From positions 1 to 64,000 of the forward strand of contig CANCAY010000006.1 of the NCBI GenBank assembly GCA_947374225.1: 64,000 nucleotides of DNA, in the 5' to 3' direction. This document shows positions 56,272-64,000 of the stretch, one piece after another. Within the stretch, counting starts at the first letter, position 1; each line of letters opens with the position of its first letter. Under the pieces are notes generated by a model. It was not told where the DNA came from and searched no databases. It saw only the letters and a list, made by a program, of their open reading frames with translations. This DNA is from Chitinophagaceae bacterium (GTDB lineage: Bacteria > Bacteroidota > Bacteroidia > Chitinophagales > Chitinophagaceae). The translations under genes were made by a program, and so were the position numbers.

Positions 56272-56859
56272 TTAACTTAAAGAAAGTATTTGTTGATGTA
56301 AAGCAATCACTTGGGGAACTACTAATTTTTGATCGTCATTCATAATCACAAAATCACACAATTTCATTTTCAATGTTTCACTTATTTGGTGCGCCATTCG
56401 CTTTGCTACTTCTTCCTTAGTACAATGGTCACGCTTCATTACTCTATGAATTCGTAAACTCATAGGAGCGCTCACACCAATAATTTTGTATACACCTTGA
56501 GCAGATGCTGATTCAAAAAACAATGCCGCTTCCTTAATCACATATGGCGAGTTTTGTTTTAATGCCCAATCCTTAGCCGCTTGTATGGTAATTGGATGCA
56601 CTATTGAATTTAAAAGCTCTAATTTATAGTTATCTGAAAATACTATTTTGGCTAAGTATTCGCGATCCAATTTATTGTTATTGTAAACTTCCACTCCAAA
56701 ATTGGCTATCAATTTTTCTTTGATCTCCAAATTGTCGTTCATGATATGCTTTGCAGTTGCGTCTGCATCAAACACAGGTATTCCCAGAGTGGCAAACACT
56801 TTAGCGATGGTCGATTTTCCAGACCCTATTCCTCCTGTTAAACCAATTATCCGTGACAT
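56272..56859 (-). CDS. coaE: dephospho-CoA kinase
   Basis: 195 residues from the ATG at 56859 (a TTG six codons upstream is unlikely). P-loop GLTGGIGSGKST (residues 5-16), then FDADATAKHI and VHP further on, all typical. Last step of CoA synthesis. It follows yajC after a terminator-like hairpin. Confidence 0.93.
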   Translation of the reverse strand: MSRIIGLTGGIGSGKSTIAKVFATLGIPVFDADATAKHIMNDNLEIKEKLIANFGVEVYNNNKLDREYLAKIVFSDNYKLELLNSIVHPITIQAAKDWALKQNSPYVIKEAALFFESASAQGVYKIIGVSAPMSLRIHRVMKRDHCTKEEVAKRMAHQISETLKMKLCDFVIMNDDQKLVVPQVIALHQQILSLS

Positions 56860-56882
56860 ATTAAATAAGCTTAGCAATAAAA

Positions 56883-56924
56883 AATCCGAAACTAGTAACC
56901 TTAATAGGATTCTAATTTCGGATT
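56883..56924 (-). terminator. terminator after yajC
   Basis: AATCCGAAA (56883-56891) and TTTCGGATT (56916-56924); on the minus strand the stem is followed by a T-rich run. Confidence 0.65.
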
Positions 56925-56947
56925 CAATACTGAATTAAACAAATGTA

Positions 56948-57253
56948 TTATTTGTTAATAGCTTGAGACCATTCTAAACTAATAGAAGATCTTTCAATTT
57001 TCAAGTAAGTACCAGGACTCACTTCTAATTGAATTGTATTGTCTTCATTTACTTTATTAATAGTACCGTGTATACCTGCAATCGTAACAACTTTGTCACC
57101 CTTTTGCATATTATCGATAAATTTCTTTTGCTCTTTTGCTTTTTTAGCTTGTGGGCGAATCATGAAAAACCAAAACACCACGATAATACCACCCAACATA
57201 ATTAACTGAAAACTACCACCACCTTGAGGAGCTTGTAATAAGATTTGTGTCAT
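56948..57253 (-). CDS. yajC: preprotein translocase subunit YajC
   Basis: 101 residues: short periplasmic N-terminus, one membrane helix (IMLGGIIVVFWFFMI, about 18-33), then the conserved RPQAKKAKEQKKF and GDKVVTIAGIHGTI segments. Partner of SecDF, whose gene lies at 62179. Confidence 0.94.
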   Translation of the reverse strand: MTQILLQAPQGGGSFQLIMLGGIIVVFWFFMIRPQAKKAKEQKKFIDNMQKGDKVVTIAGIHGTINKVNEDNTIQLEVSPGTYLKIERSSISLEWSQAINK

Positions 57254-57287
57254 TGTATTCTTTTTTGTTTGTTTAAAATTTGATAAG

Positions 57288-57295
57288 CAAATATA
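57288..57295 (-). promoter_or_regulatory. -7 element of yajC (TATATTTG)
   Basis: Exact TAnnTTTG on the minus strand, about 34 bp before the yajC start, between nusB and yajC. Confidence 0.45.
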
Positions 57296-57307
57296 ATGCT
57301 AAAACTA

Positions 57308-58222
57308 CTATTTACCTTTATGACTTATTTTTTGAATTTTGCCCGACGCTACCATTTCTTTGTGGATACTATCCAATATTCCATTCACAAAATGACCGCT
57401 TTGTTCTGTACTATATTCTTTTGCTAAATCAATATATTCGTTAATAGAAACCTTGGTAGGAATTGTATCAAAATACATTAGTTCACAAACGCCTAAACGT
57501 AATAGTATCATATCTATTAGTGCAATACGTTCTGGATCCCAGTTCTTTAATTTAGGAACAATTATACCTTCTGTAATTGGCTTTTTGTCAATGGCTGTAT
57601 TTAATAAATCAACAGCAAATTTCATCTTCTCATCGCCTACTAAATCCAAGAAATTGATCGAAGCTGGCTTTTGAATATAGTTTAAGATAAAACCAATCAT
57701 AATATCACCCTCGTCCTCCCAATTGGTAAAACGTTCGTCGATATAATCCACTAAATTGTCATTCGTCAAAATAATGGATCCAAATATGAATTTAAGGATT
57801 TCCTTTTCCTTGCTTTTGTCTCTATTTTGCTCTGAAATGTATAGTTGATATTCTGGAGACTCAGATAATTGTCGGAAAATGGTCTTTACAATATCTGCAT
57901 CAATCCATTGAGATGGCTTCACTATTTCTAAAGCTTTCTTAAAGCTTTCCGATTCCATAGTTTCCCAAACAATTAAATTGCCTGCTAACTTAGTGTTAAC
58001 TGATAAATCTGCTGAGTTGGGTAAATTTTTAGAGGCTCTTTGTTGTGCTTCCACTTCCGCAAACAAAGCTACTTTATGGAGTAAATGAACCAGGAAAACG
58101 AACAAATTACGAGTTTTGTCAAATTCCTTATGTAGTAATCCGTTAGGCGTACCTTGATTTTGTGTTTCTACCATGTACAAAACCTGCATTACTTTAATTC
58201 TGATATTTCTTCGGTTCATCAT
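57308..58222 (-). CDS. nusB: transcription antitermination factor NusB (long Bacteroidota form)
   Basis: About 304 residues from one of two adjacent ATGs (58222/58219). The frame is open 19 codons further, but a perfect -7 element lies in that stretch, excluding the longer start. N-terminus NRRNIRIKVMQVLYMVE and C-terminus LRLGVCELMYFDTIPTKVSINEYIDLAKEYSTEQSGHFVNGILD are the two NusB hallmarks; the roughly 150 residues between them are an insertion usual in this phylum. Acts in rRNA antitermination. Confidence 0.9.
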   Translation of the reverse strand: MMNRRNIRIKVMQVLYMVETQNQGTPNGLLHKEFDKTRNLFVFLVHLLHKVALFAEVEAQQRASKNLPNSADLSVNTKLAGNLIVWETMESESFKKALEIVKPSQWIDADIVKTIFRQLSESPEYQLYISEQNRDKSKEKEILKFIFGSIILTNDNLVDYIDERFTNWEDEGDIMIGFILNYIQKPASINFLDLVGDEKMKFAVDLLNTAIDKKPITEGIIVPKLKNWDPERIALIDMILLRLGVCELMYFDTIPTKVSINEYIDLAKEYSTEQSGHFVNGILDSIHKEMVASGKIQKISHKGK

Positions 58223-58245
58223 ATTTGTAAGAGCTAATTGGGCTG

Positions 58246-58253
58246 CAAATCTA
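58246..58253 (-). promoter_or_regulatory. -7 element of nusB (TAGATTTG)
   Basis: Exact TAnnTTTG on the minus strand, 23 bp before the ATG pair; fixes the nusB start. Confidence 0.5.
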
Positions 58254-58390
58254 TCTAAATAAATGGTAAAAACTGACATTTTTTACCAAAATCCAACAAA
58301 CAACATAAAATTTAAGCATAGATTTGTCTCCTTGACTGCAAAATGAGCCATAAACTGAAATTTTGACCTATTCAATTGTGTTTAAGTCAG

Positions 58391-58408
58391 TTGGCATGGT
58401 TATAGCTT
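58391..58408 (+). promoter_or_regulatory. sigma-54-like -24/-12 promoter of groES-groEL
   Basis: TTGGCATGGTTATAGCTT carries GG (58393-58394) and GC (58405-58406) exactly 10 bp apart, the invariant spacing of -24/-12 promoters (consensus TGGCAC-N5-TTGCW, here TGGCAT-N5-TAGCT). No TAnnTTTG lies nearer to groES. The TSS would be near 58418. Confidence 0.5.
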
Positions 58409-58451
58409 ATTAAGTAGTAATAACATTATTAATCATAAAAAACGATAAAGT

Positions 58452-58745
58452 ATGGCTAAGAGTACGGCTAAAAAACTAAACATTACACCTCTGCATGACA
58501 GAGTCATTGTTATGCCTGCCGCTGCTGAAGAAAAAACAGCTGGTGGAATCATCATCCCAGATACCGCAAAAGAGAAGCCACAACGTGGAACTGTTGTTGC
58601 AGCTGGAACTGGTAAGAAAGACGAACCAGTTACTGTTAAAGTTGGTGACACTGTATTATATGGCAAATATGCTGGTACAGAAATCCAAGTTGAAGGTCAA
58701 GACTTATTGATCATGCGTGAAAGTGATATTTTAGCAATTGTTTAA
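58452..58745 (+). CDS. groES: co-chaperonin GroES
   Basis: 97 residues. [36 protein letters not shown] contains the mobile loop that binds GroEL; C-terminal [23 protein letters not shown] is standard. First gene of the groES-groEL operon, 48 bp before groEL. Confidence 0.96.
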   Translation: MAKSTAKKLNITPLHDRVIVMPAAAEEKTAGGIIIPDTAKEKPQRGTVVAAGTGKKDEPVTVKVGDTVLYGKYAGTEIQVEGQDLLIMRESDILAIV

Positions 58746-58793
58746 TTACAGTTCTATTAAAACCATATTTAAGAATTTAAAAAATAACTCCAT

Positions 58794-60425
58794 ATGTCTA
58801 AAATGATTTTCTTCGACTTAGAAGCGAGAAATAAAATGAAAAAAGGTGTTGACACATTAGCCAACGCTGTGAAAGTTACATTAGGGCCAAAGGGTCGTAA
58901 CGTAGTAATCGAGAAAAAATTTGGATCACCTTCTGTAACTAAGGATGGTGTTTCTGTTGCAAAAGAAATTGACTTAGAAGATCCTATTGAAAATATTGGT
59001 GCTCAAATGGTTAAGGAAGTAGCTTCAAAAACTGCTGACTTAGCTGGTGACGGTACAACAACTGCAACTGTTTTAGCACAAGCTATTATTGGTGAAGGTT
59101 TAAGAAACGTTACTGCTGGTGCAAATCCTATGGATTTGAAGCGTGGTATTGACAAAGCCGTTGAGAAAGTAGTTGCTAGTTTAAAAGCACAATCTCAAAC
59201 TGTTGGAAACGACACAAAGAAAATTGAGCAAGTAGCTTCTATCTCTGCAAACAACGACAACGAAATTGGTAAGTTAATTGCAATGGCAATGGCTAAAGTT
59301 GGTAAAGAAGGTGTTATCACTGTTGAAGAAGCAAAAGGTACTGACACAACAGTTGATGTTGTTGAAGGTATGCAATTTGATCGTGGATATACTTCTCCAT
59401 ACTTCGTTACAAATAGCGAAAAAATGGAAGCTGAAATGCAAAATCCATATATCTTAATTTATGACAAGAAGATTTCAGCAATGAAAGACATCTTACATAT
59501 TTTAGAGAAAGTTGCTCAAACTAGCCGTCCATTAGTAATTATTGCTGAAGACCTAGAAGGTGAAGCAATGGCTACTTTGGTGGTAAATAAATTACGTGGT
59601 ACTATTAAAGTTGCAGCTGTTAAAGCTCCAGGCTTTGGTGACAGAAGAAAAGAAATGTTAACTGACATTGCTATCTTAACTGCAGGTACTGTAATTAGTG
59701 AAGAACAAGGTTTCAAATTAGAAAACGCAGACTTAACTTACTTAGGTCAAGCAACTTCTATTACAATAGATAAAGACAATACCGTTATCGTTGGTGGTAA
59801 AGGTAAAAAAGCAGATATCGTTAGTCGTGTAAATCAAATCAAAGCTCAAATTGAAAACACAACTTCAGAATACGATAAAGAAAAATTACAAGAGCGTTTA
59901 GCTAAATTAAGCGGTGGTGTTGCAGTATTGTACGTAGGTGCAGCTACTGAAACAGAAATGAAAGAGAAGAAAGACCGTGTTGACGATGCTTTACACGCAA
60001 CTCGTGCTGCAGTTGAAGAAGGAATCGTTCCAGGTGGTGGCGTTGCTTATATTCGTGCAGTTGCAAGTTTAGAAAAATTAAAAGGTGCTAACGATGACGA
60101 AACAACTGGAATCCAAATTGTACGTCGTGCAATTGAAGAACCATTACGTCAAATTGTAAAGAATAGCGGTATCGAAGGATCTATTGTTGTACAAAGAATC
60201 AAAGAAGGTAAAGACGATTTTGGTTTCAATGCAAGAACTGAAGTTTTCGAAAATTTATTCAAAGCAGGTGTTATTGATCCAACTAAAGTTACAAGAGTTG
60301 CTTTAGAGAATGCAGCTTCAATTGCATCTATGTTGTTAACAACAGAATGTGTAATTGCAGACAAACCAGCTCCAGCAGCTGCTCCACAAGGTGGTGCTCC
60401 TGATATGGGCGGAATGGGTTACTAA
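58794..60425 (+). CDS. groEL: chaperonin GroEL
   Basis: 543 residues. ATP-site motifs [19 protein letters not shown] and the C-terminal Gly/Met tail ([11 protein letters not shown]) are typical. The N-terminus [18 protein letters not shown] departs slightly from the common AKEIKF form. Folds client proteins in a double ring with GroES. Ends in a strong terminator. Confidence 0.97.
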   Translation: MSKMIFFDLEARNKMKKGVDTLANAVKVTLGPKGRNVVIEKKFGSPSVTKDGVSVAKEIDLEDPIENIGAQMVKEVASKTADLAGDGTTTATVLAQAIIGEGLRNVTAGANPMDLKRGIDKAVEKVVASLKAQSQTVGNDTKKIEQVASISANNDNEIGKLIAMAMAKVGKEGVITVEEAKGTDTTVDVVEGMQFDRGYTSPYFVTNSEKMEAEMQNPYILIYDKKISAMKDILHILEKVAQTSRPLVIIAEDLEGEAMATLVVNKLRGTIKVAAVKAPGFGDRRKEMLTDIAILTAGTVISEEQGFKLENADLTYLGQATSITIDKDNTVIVGGKGKKADIVSRVNQIKAQIENTTSEYDKEKLQERLAKLSGGVAVLYVGAATETEMKEKKDRVDDALHATRAAVEEGIVPGGGVAYIRAVASLEKLKGANDDETTGIQIVRRAIEEPLRQIVKNSGIEGSIVVQRIKEGKDDFGFNARTEVFENLFKAGVIDPTKVTRVALENAASIASMLLTTECVIADKPAPAAAPQGGAPDMGGMGY

Positions 60426-60457
60426 GATTAAGTTGCGATTCGTTCGCGTACTAATAA

Positions 60458-60488
60458 AAAAAGGCTCCTCAATTGAGGGGCCTTTTTT
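60458..60488. terminator. groEL terminator (bidirectional)
   Basis: AAAAAGGCTCCTC (60458-60470), loop AATT, GAGGGGCCTTTTT (60475-60487) with one G-T pair; also serves the convergent YhhN gene. Confidence 0.9.
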
Positions 60489-60500
60489 ATGATTTCAATT

Positions 60501-61211
60501 TTATTTATCTGTTGATACTTTTAAATATAATTGAAATCCTTTTACTAATAATAATTGTGCAATACCATAAGTCAACATCGTAACTAGTCCTATATTTTTT
60601 ATGGGCGAATGTAATGACCAGCTAAACTTATTGAAAGCTAAAACCGTATCTGATGTTATAAAAAATAACATGCCAGGGAACCAAAATAATTTTGAAATTA
60701 AAGCAGCTTTTGTATTACCTCCTGCCTGTATTGCCATTAAAGCAGAAAAGCAAATAAGAATCATGTAAACAAGTATAGGATAGATCAATGCGCCCATGGC
60801 ACCCTTCAATTGAAGAAAAATAAATACACAGAAAACAGCCAATAAAATAAATATACCTAAGAATTTTTTTGACTTGGCCTGCCCTATCCCATTTACTTTA
60901 TTAAAGTATAAAATATTAAAAACATGCGTAGTCATAAATGCTAGCATACCAGCAATAAAATATTTTTCACTAGTCAATAAAACGTCTCCCATAAAAGATC
61001 CAAACAATGCAATTATTAAAAACCATTTTACTTTGGATGCCTTTGAGAAATCATCTTGCATCATTAAAAACACAATCAAAATTGGCAACAATAAAACCTT
61101 AGTGATGAATTGTAAAGTACTAAAAGTATTACCTAATATTTGAGCGTATAAATGCACTGTTAACAATAGTATATATAAAGTAATCCCCCATTTTTGAATC
61201 ATTAGTTTCAT
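60501..61211 (-). CDS. YhhN/TMEM86 family membrane protein (lysoplasmalogenase-like)
   Basis: 236 residues with about eight hydrophobic segments. The motif FGSFMGDVLL and the C-terminal FFITSDTVLAFNKF are the two conserved acidic segments of the YhhN family; human TMEM86B in this family hydrolyses lysoplasmalogen. Activity in this bacterium is inference. Confidence 0.82.
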   Translation of the reverse strand: MKLMIQKWGITLYILLLTVHLYAQILGNTFSTLQFITKVLLLPILIVFLMMQDDFSKASKVKWFLIIALFGSFMGDVLLTSEKYFIAGMLAFMTTHVFNILYFNKVNGIGQAKSKKFLGIFILLAVFCVFIFLQLKGAMGALIYPILVYMILICFSALMAIQAGGNTKAALISKLFWFPGMLFFITSDTVLAFNKFSWSLHSPIKNIGLVTMLTYGIAQLLLVKGFQLYLKVSTDK

Positions 61212-61274
61212 AGCAGCAATTTTGTTTTAGGAATTAAAAGTAAGCATTGAGCCTCTAATATAGATGTCATTCCA

Positions 61275-61282
61275 TAAATTTG
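61275..61282 (+). promoter_or_regulatory. -7 element four bases before the start codon (leaderless)
   Basis: TAAATTTG is an exact TAnnTTTG match, with four bases to the ATG at 61287, the same spacing as in serA. Confidence 0.45.
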
Positions 61283-61286
61283 CTAC

Positions 61287-61598
61287 ATGATAAGCGCAGA
61301 AGAAGAAAAATTTTATCAGGATTGGGAAAAACAGAGAACATTACCTCATTATAAGCGTAAACCTTTTTTAAGAGGTTTAAGTGCTGGATTAAGTTTAGGG
61401 GTACTTGTCTTGATCCTTTCCGACATGAGCTGGTATGAAAGAGCTAATATGGTTGCCAATACCAGAGGTAATATAATATGGGTAATTATTGCAATCCTAG
61501 TTATCTCTATTGGCTTCGCTTGGCTATACCAGCAATTTACCTGTGAAATGAATGAACAAAGATTTAATGAACTAAAACATATAAAAAACAAAAAATGA
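61287..61598 (+). CDS. small membrane protein of unknown function
   Basis: 103 residues. A basic, cytoplasmic-looking N-terminus (EEEKFYQDWEKQRTLPHYKRKPF) and two hydrophobic helices (LSAGLSLGVLVLILSDM, about 31-47; GNIIWVIIAILVISIGFAWLY, about 60-80). I do not recognise a family. Its stop overlaps the start of the FKBP lipoprotein gene by 4 bp, so they form a two-gene unit. Confidence 0.75.
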   Translation: MISAEEEKFYQDWEKQRTLPHYKRKPFLRGLSAGLSLGVLVLILSDMSWYERANMVANTRGNIIWVIIAILVISIGFAWLYQQFTCEMNEQRFNELKHIKNKK

Positions 61599-62101
61599 TC
61601 AATTTTACCCCAAAAAAGACCAAAAATGCTCTATTTTTATCCATTTTCGCATGTATTATGCTAATTATTGGCATATTTTCAATTAGCTCTTGTAGTAAAA
61701 CAGAAGCTTGTAAATTAACAGCAAACTATACAAAGGACGTAAATTCAGCTCAAAGAACAGCAATGGTAGCCTATTGTACAGCCAACAGTATTAATTATAC
61801 TATTGACTCAAGTGGTGTATTATATCAAATTGTGAGTCCTGGGGCATCAACAAAAGTCAACCTATGTGAATCATTATCAATAACTTACACAGGAAAATTA
61901 CTAACTGGAACACAGTTTGATGCTGGAACATTTACAGCATCTTTAAGTCAACTAGTGACTGGCTGGCAAATAGTAGTTCCTAAAATTGGTAAAGGCGGTC
62001 ACATGAAAATTTTGATCCCTTCTTCACTTGCTTATGGATCACAAGCAAATGGCTCAATACCAGCAAATTCTCCCCTATTTTTTGATATCGTTTTGAACTA
62101 G
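61595..62101 (+). CDS. FKBP-type peptidyl-prolyl isomerase lipoprotein
   Basis: 168 residues. Signal peptide and lipobox SISSC (Cys33). The C-terminal FKBP domain (about 85-168) has SITYTGKLLTGTQFDAG, GWQIVVPKIGKGGHMKILIPSSLAYGSQ and a final IVLN strand, the core proline-isomerase residues being largely kept. It would assist folding in the periplasm. Overlap with the upstream gene indicates coupling. Confidence 0.88.
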   Translation: MINFTPKKTKNALFLSIFACIMLIIGIFSISSCSKTEACKLTANYTKDVNSAQRTAMVAYCTANSINYTIDSSGVLYQIVSPGASTKVNLCESLSITYTGKLLTGTQFDAGTFTASLSQLVTGWQIVVPKIGKGGHMKILIPSSLAYGSQANGSIPANSPLFFDIVLN

Positions 62102-62142
62102 GAAAATAATCGGTAAAGGGGCGTTTTTTAACCTCTTTCCAT

Positions 62143-62150
62143 TATATTTG
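62143..62150 (+). promoter_or_regulatory. -7 element of secD/secDF (TATATTTG)
   Basis: Exact TAnnTTTG match 28 bp before the secD ATG; no TTG at the ideal distance. Confidence 0.45.
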
Positions 62151-62178
62151 CCGACTTAAAAAAGTTAACCATACTATT

Positions 62179-64000
62179 ATGCAACTCAAAGGATTAGTGC
62201 GCTTTTTTACATTTGCGCTTATTTTAATTTGTCTTTACCAATTGTCGTTTACTTGGTTCGTAAAAAGCCACGAAAATGCAATGGAAGCCAAAGCAACTGC
62301 TTGGGTAAAAAAATTACCTACAGCTGAACAAATGTATCCAAGTGACAAAGAAGAACAATTGTTATACAAGGACAGTGTTAGTGATGCTCAAAAAGCATAC
62401 TACAAACATTTATTAGACAGTACAAAAGACACTAAGTTGGCTTTTGGCTTAACCACTTATGGTTCAGCTAAAGAGAAAGAACTTATGTTAGGTCTTGATT
62501 TACAAGGTGGTATGAGTGTAACGATGGAAGTAGGCCTTGATGGCTTAATTAAGTCATTAGCTAATTTCACTAAAGACCCTTCTTTTAATACTGCGTTAAC
62601 AAATGCAGTTGCAAAAAAAGCAAACAGTCGTGCTGACCTAATCACTTTGTTTAGAGAAGAATTTACTCGTATCAACCCAACCGGAAAATTAGCTCCTTTA
62701 TTTGCAGCTAGAAGTAACGGTAAATTAAAGTTTGATGCGTCTGACGATGTGGTTGCTTCTTATTTAAAAGAACAATCAACAATCGCCTTCAATAATACTT
62801 ATAAGATTTTAAGAACACGTATTGACGGTTTCGGATTAGCTTCTCCTAATATCAATCCAGATCCTGCTAAAGGAATTATCACAATTGAATTAGCTGGTGT
62901 AACTGATAAAGAAAGAGTACGTTCTTATTTACAATCAACTGCGAATTTGCAATTCTTCGAAGTATATACATTTGAAAATAAAGATTTTCAAAATGGTATC
63001 ATCGCTGCAGATAAAGCAATTGAAGCTAGTTTAAATGGTATCGTTGATACGAATGCAACAGCTAAATTAGATACAAGTAAAGCAAGTGCTAATAAAAATC
63101 CTTTATTAAAAACAGTTCAATTCACACAACCTTATCAAGGTAAGTCTGGACAATATGTTTACCCAGGTGAGATTGGCTATATCTTGAAAAAAGATACTGC
63201 TAAATTAAATGCTTATTTAGCTATGCCAGAAGTAAAATCTAAGTTCCCATCGAATTTAGTATTTATGTATGGTAAGGTGGAAGAAGAAGCTGATGCAAAA
63301 ACAAAAGATGTTCTTCCTGTATATGCAATCAAAACTTTAGACAACGGTCAAGCTGAATTAGAAGGTGATCACGTTGCTAATGCTGCACAAGATTTTGACG
63401 AGCGCGGTAAAGTAGCTATCAAAATGAATATGGATAAAATTGGTACAACTATCTGGGCTAAAATGACATCTAAAAATGTTGGCAAGCCTTTGGCAATTGT
63501 ATTAGATAACACAGTTTATTCTGCACCAAATGTGAATGATGCAATTACAACAGGTAATTCTTCAATCTCTGGTAACTATAGCTTGAAAACTGCACAAGAC
63601 TTAGCTGAAATTTTAGAGAGTGGTAAATTACCAGCTCCAGCAAAAATTGTACATGAGCAACAAGTTGGTCCAACATTAGGTAAAGCTTCTGTAAACGGTG
63701 GTATGATGGCGTTCGGAATTTCATTCTTAGTGATCTTCGCTTTAATGTTATTATACTTTAACACTGGTGGATGGGTTGCAAACATTGCTTTAATCTTAAA
63801 CTTATTATTTACCATTGGTATATTAAGTGCATTAGGATTTACTTTAACAGCACCTGGTATTGCCGGTTTAGTATTAACAATTGGTATGGCGGTAGATACT
63901 AACGTAATTATATTTGAAAGAATCAAGGAAGAATTAACAAAAGGTAAGAGCTATCAATTAGCAGTTACGGACGGATACAAGCGTTCTATGTCTCCAGTTT
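62179..64000 (+). CDS. secD: protein translocase subunit SecD or fused SecDF (3' end cut off by window)
   Basis: An open frame of 607 codons from the ATG at 62179 to the window end. Starts with a membrane helix (VRFFTFALILICLYQLSFTWF), then LGLDLQGGMSV (104-114), a long periplasmic domain, and the multi-helix RND-like part with GMAVDTNVIIFERIKEEL shortly before the end. SecDF pulls exported proteins through the Sec channel using the ion gradient. Bacteroidota usually fuse SecD and SecF; the continuation is outside the window. Confidence 0.93.
   Translation, partial: MQLKGLVRFFTFALILICLYQLSFTWFVKSHENAMEAKATAWVKKLPTAEQMYPSDKEEQLLYKDSVSDAQKAYYKHLLDSTKDTKLAFGLTTYGSAKEKELMLGLDLQGGMSVTMEVGLDGLIKSLANFTKDPSFNTALTNAVAKKANSRADLITLFREEFTRINPTGKLAPLFAARSNGKLKFDASDDVVASYLKEQSTIAFNNTYKILRTRIDGFGLASPNINPDPAKGIITIELAGVTDKERVRSYLQSTANLQFFEVYTFENKDFQNGIIAADKAIEASLNGIVDTNATAKLDTSKASANKNPLLKTVQFTQPYQGKSGQYVYPGEIGYILKKDTAKLNAYLAMPEVKSKFPSNLVFMYGKVEEEADAKTKDVLPVYAIKTLDNGQAELEGDHVANAAQDFDERGKVAIKMNMDKIGTTIWAKMTSKNVGKPLAIVLDNTVYSAPNVNDAITTGNSSISGNYSLKTAQDLAEILESGKLPAPAKIVHEQQVGPTLGKASVNGGMMAFGISFLVIFALMLLYFNTGGWVANIALILNLLFTIGILSALGFTLTAPGIAGLVLTIGMAVDTNVIIFERIKEELTKGKSYQLAVTDGYKRSMSPV

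Overview
The window is chromosomal DNA of a low-GC (visually about one third G+C) Bacteroidota bacterium, most likely from the Chitinophagaceae. Four lines of evidence agree. The primary sigma factor is the short 285-residue Bacteroidota type. Many genes are preceded by the Bacteroidota -7 element TAnnTTTG, twice with TTG exactly 20 nt upstream. Gene families restricted to or typical of the phylum occur (DUF3822, the DUF3276 PUR-type protein, long NusB, WbqC). Menaquinone synthesis uses the futalosine route (mqnE). The genus is my inference.

Layout. 1-5000: recF (cut by the window start), pyrimidine genes pyrR, pyrB and pyrE, coaD, a NUDIX hydrolase, a LEA-type lipoprotein and a WbqC protein. 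4969-9370: a BlaI/M56-peptidase sensor pair with an operator-like dyad, then a membrane pyrophosphatase with an extra C-terminal domain. 9450-17862: a serine hydrolase, serA, cutC and an amino-sugar salvage group (glycosylasparaginase, NahK-like kinase, M20 amidohydrolase, GH109 alpha-N-acetylgalactosaminidase). 17863-18288 is a long AT-rich gap. 18289-29528: two secreted proteins of unknown role, gyrA, a saccharopine-dehydrogenase-like gene, and a tight minus-strand operon DUF3822-rsmD-fthC-lpxK-rnr. 29602-37364: a MATE exporter, folB-trxB, rpoD, threonine aldolase, pgi, a GNAT and the PUR-type protein.

37453-40420 holds an ABC exporter half, tRNA-Ser(UGA) and the only clearly accessory-looking stretch: a nested, highly palindromic element of about 250 bp directly behind the tRNA, a DUF4160/DUF2442 gene pair, and a possible gene remnant. 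40421-64000 returns to core genes: pirin, a YhcH protein, mutS2 without an Smr domain, msrA, an NlpC/P60 lipoprotein, dnaE, trxA, a CNT nucleoside transporter, mqnE, sdaA, an aspartate-type aminotransferase, an RlmK-like methyltransferase, coaE, yajC, nusB, groES-groEL behind a sigma-54-like promoter, a YhhN protein, a small membrane protein with an FKBP lipoprotein, and the start of secD/secDF (cut by the window end).

Most of the window is ordinary core genome. The best leads are the palindromic element with its DUF4160/DUF2442 neighbours, a DnaA-box cluster between gyrA and its divergent neighbour, and promoters placed so that TSS and start codon (or mature tRNA end) coincide. All statements about families come from recognising motifs by eye; no database search was run.
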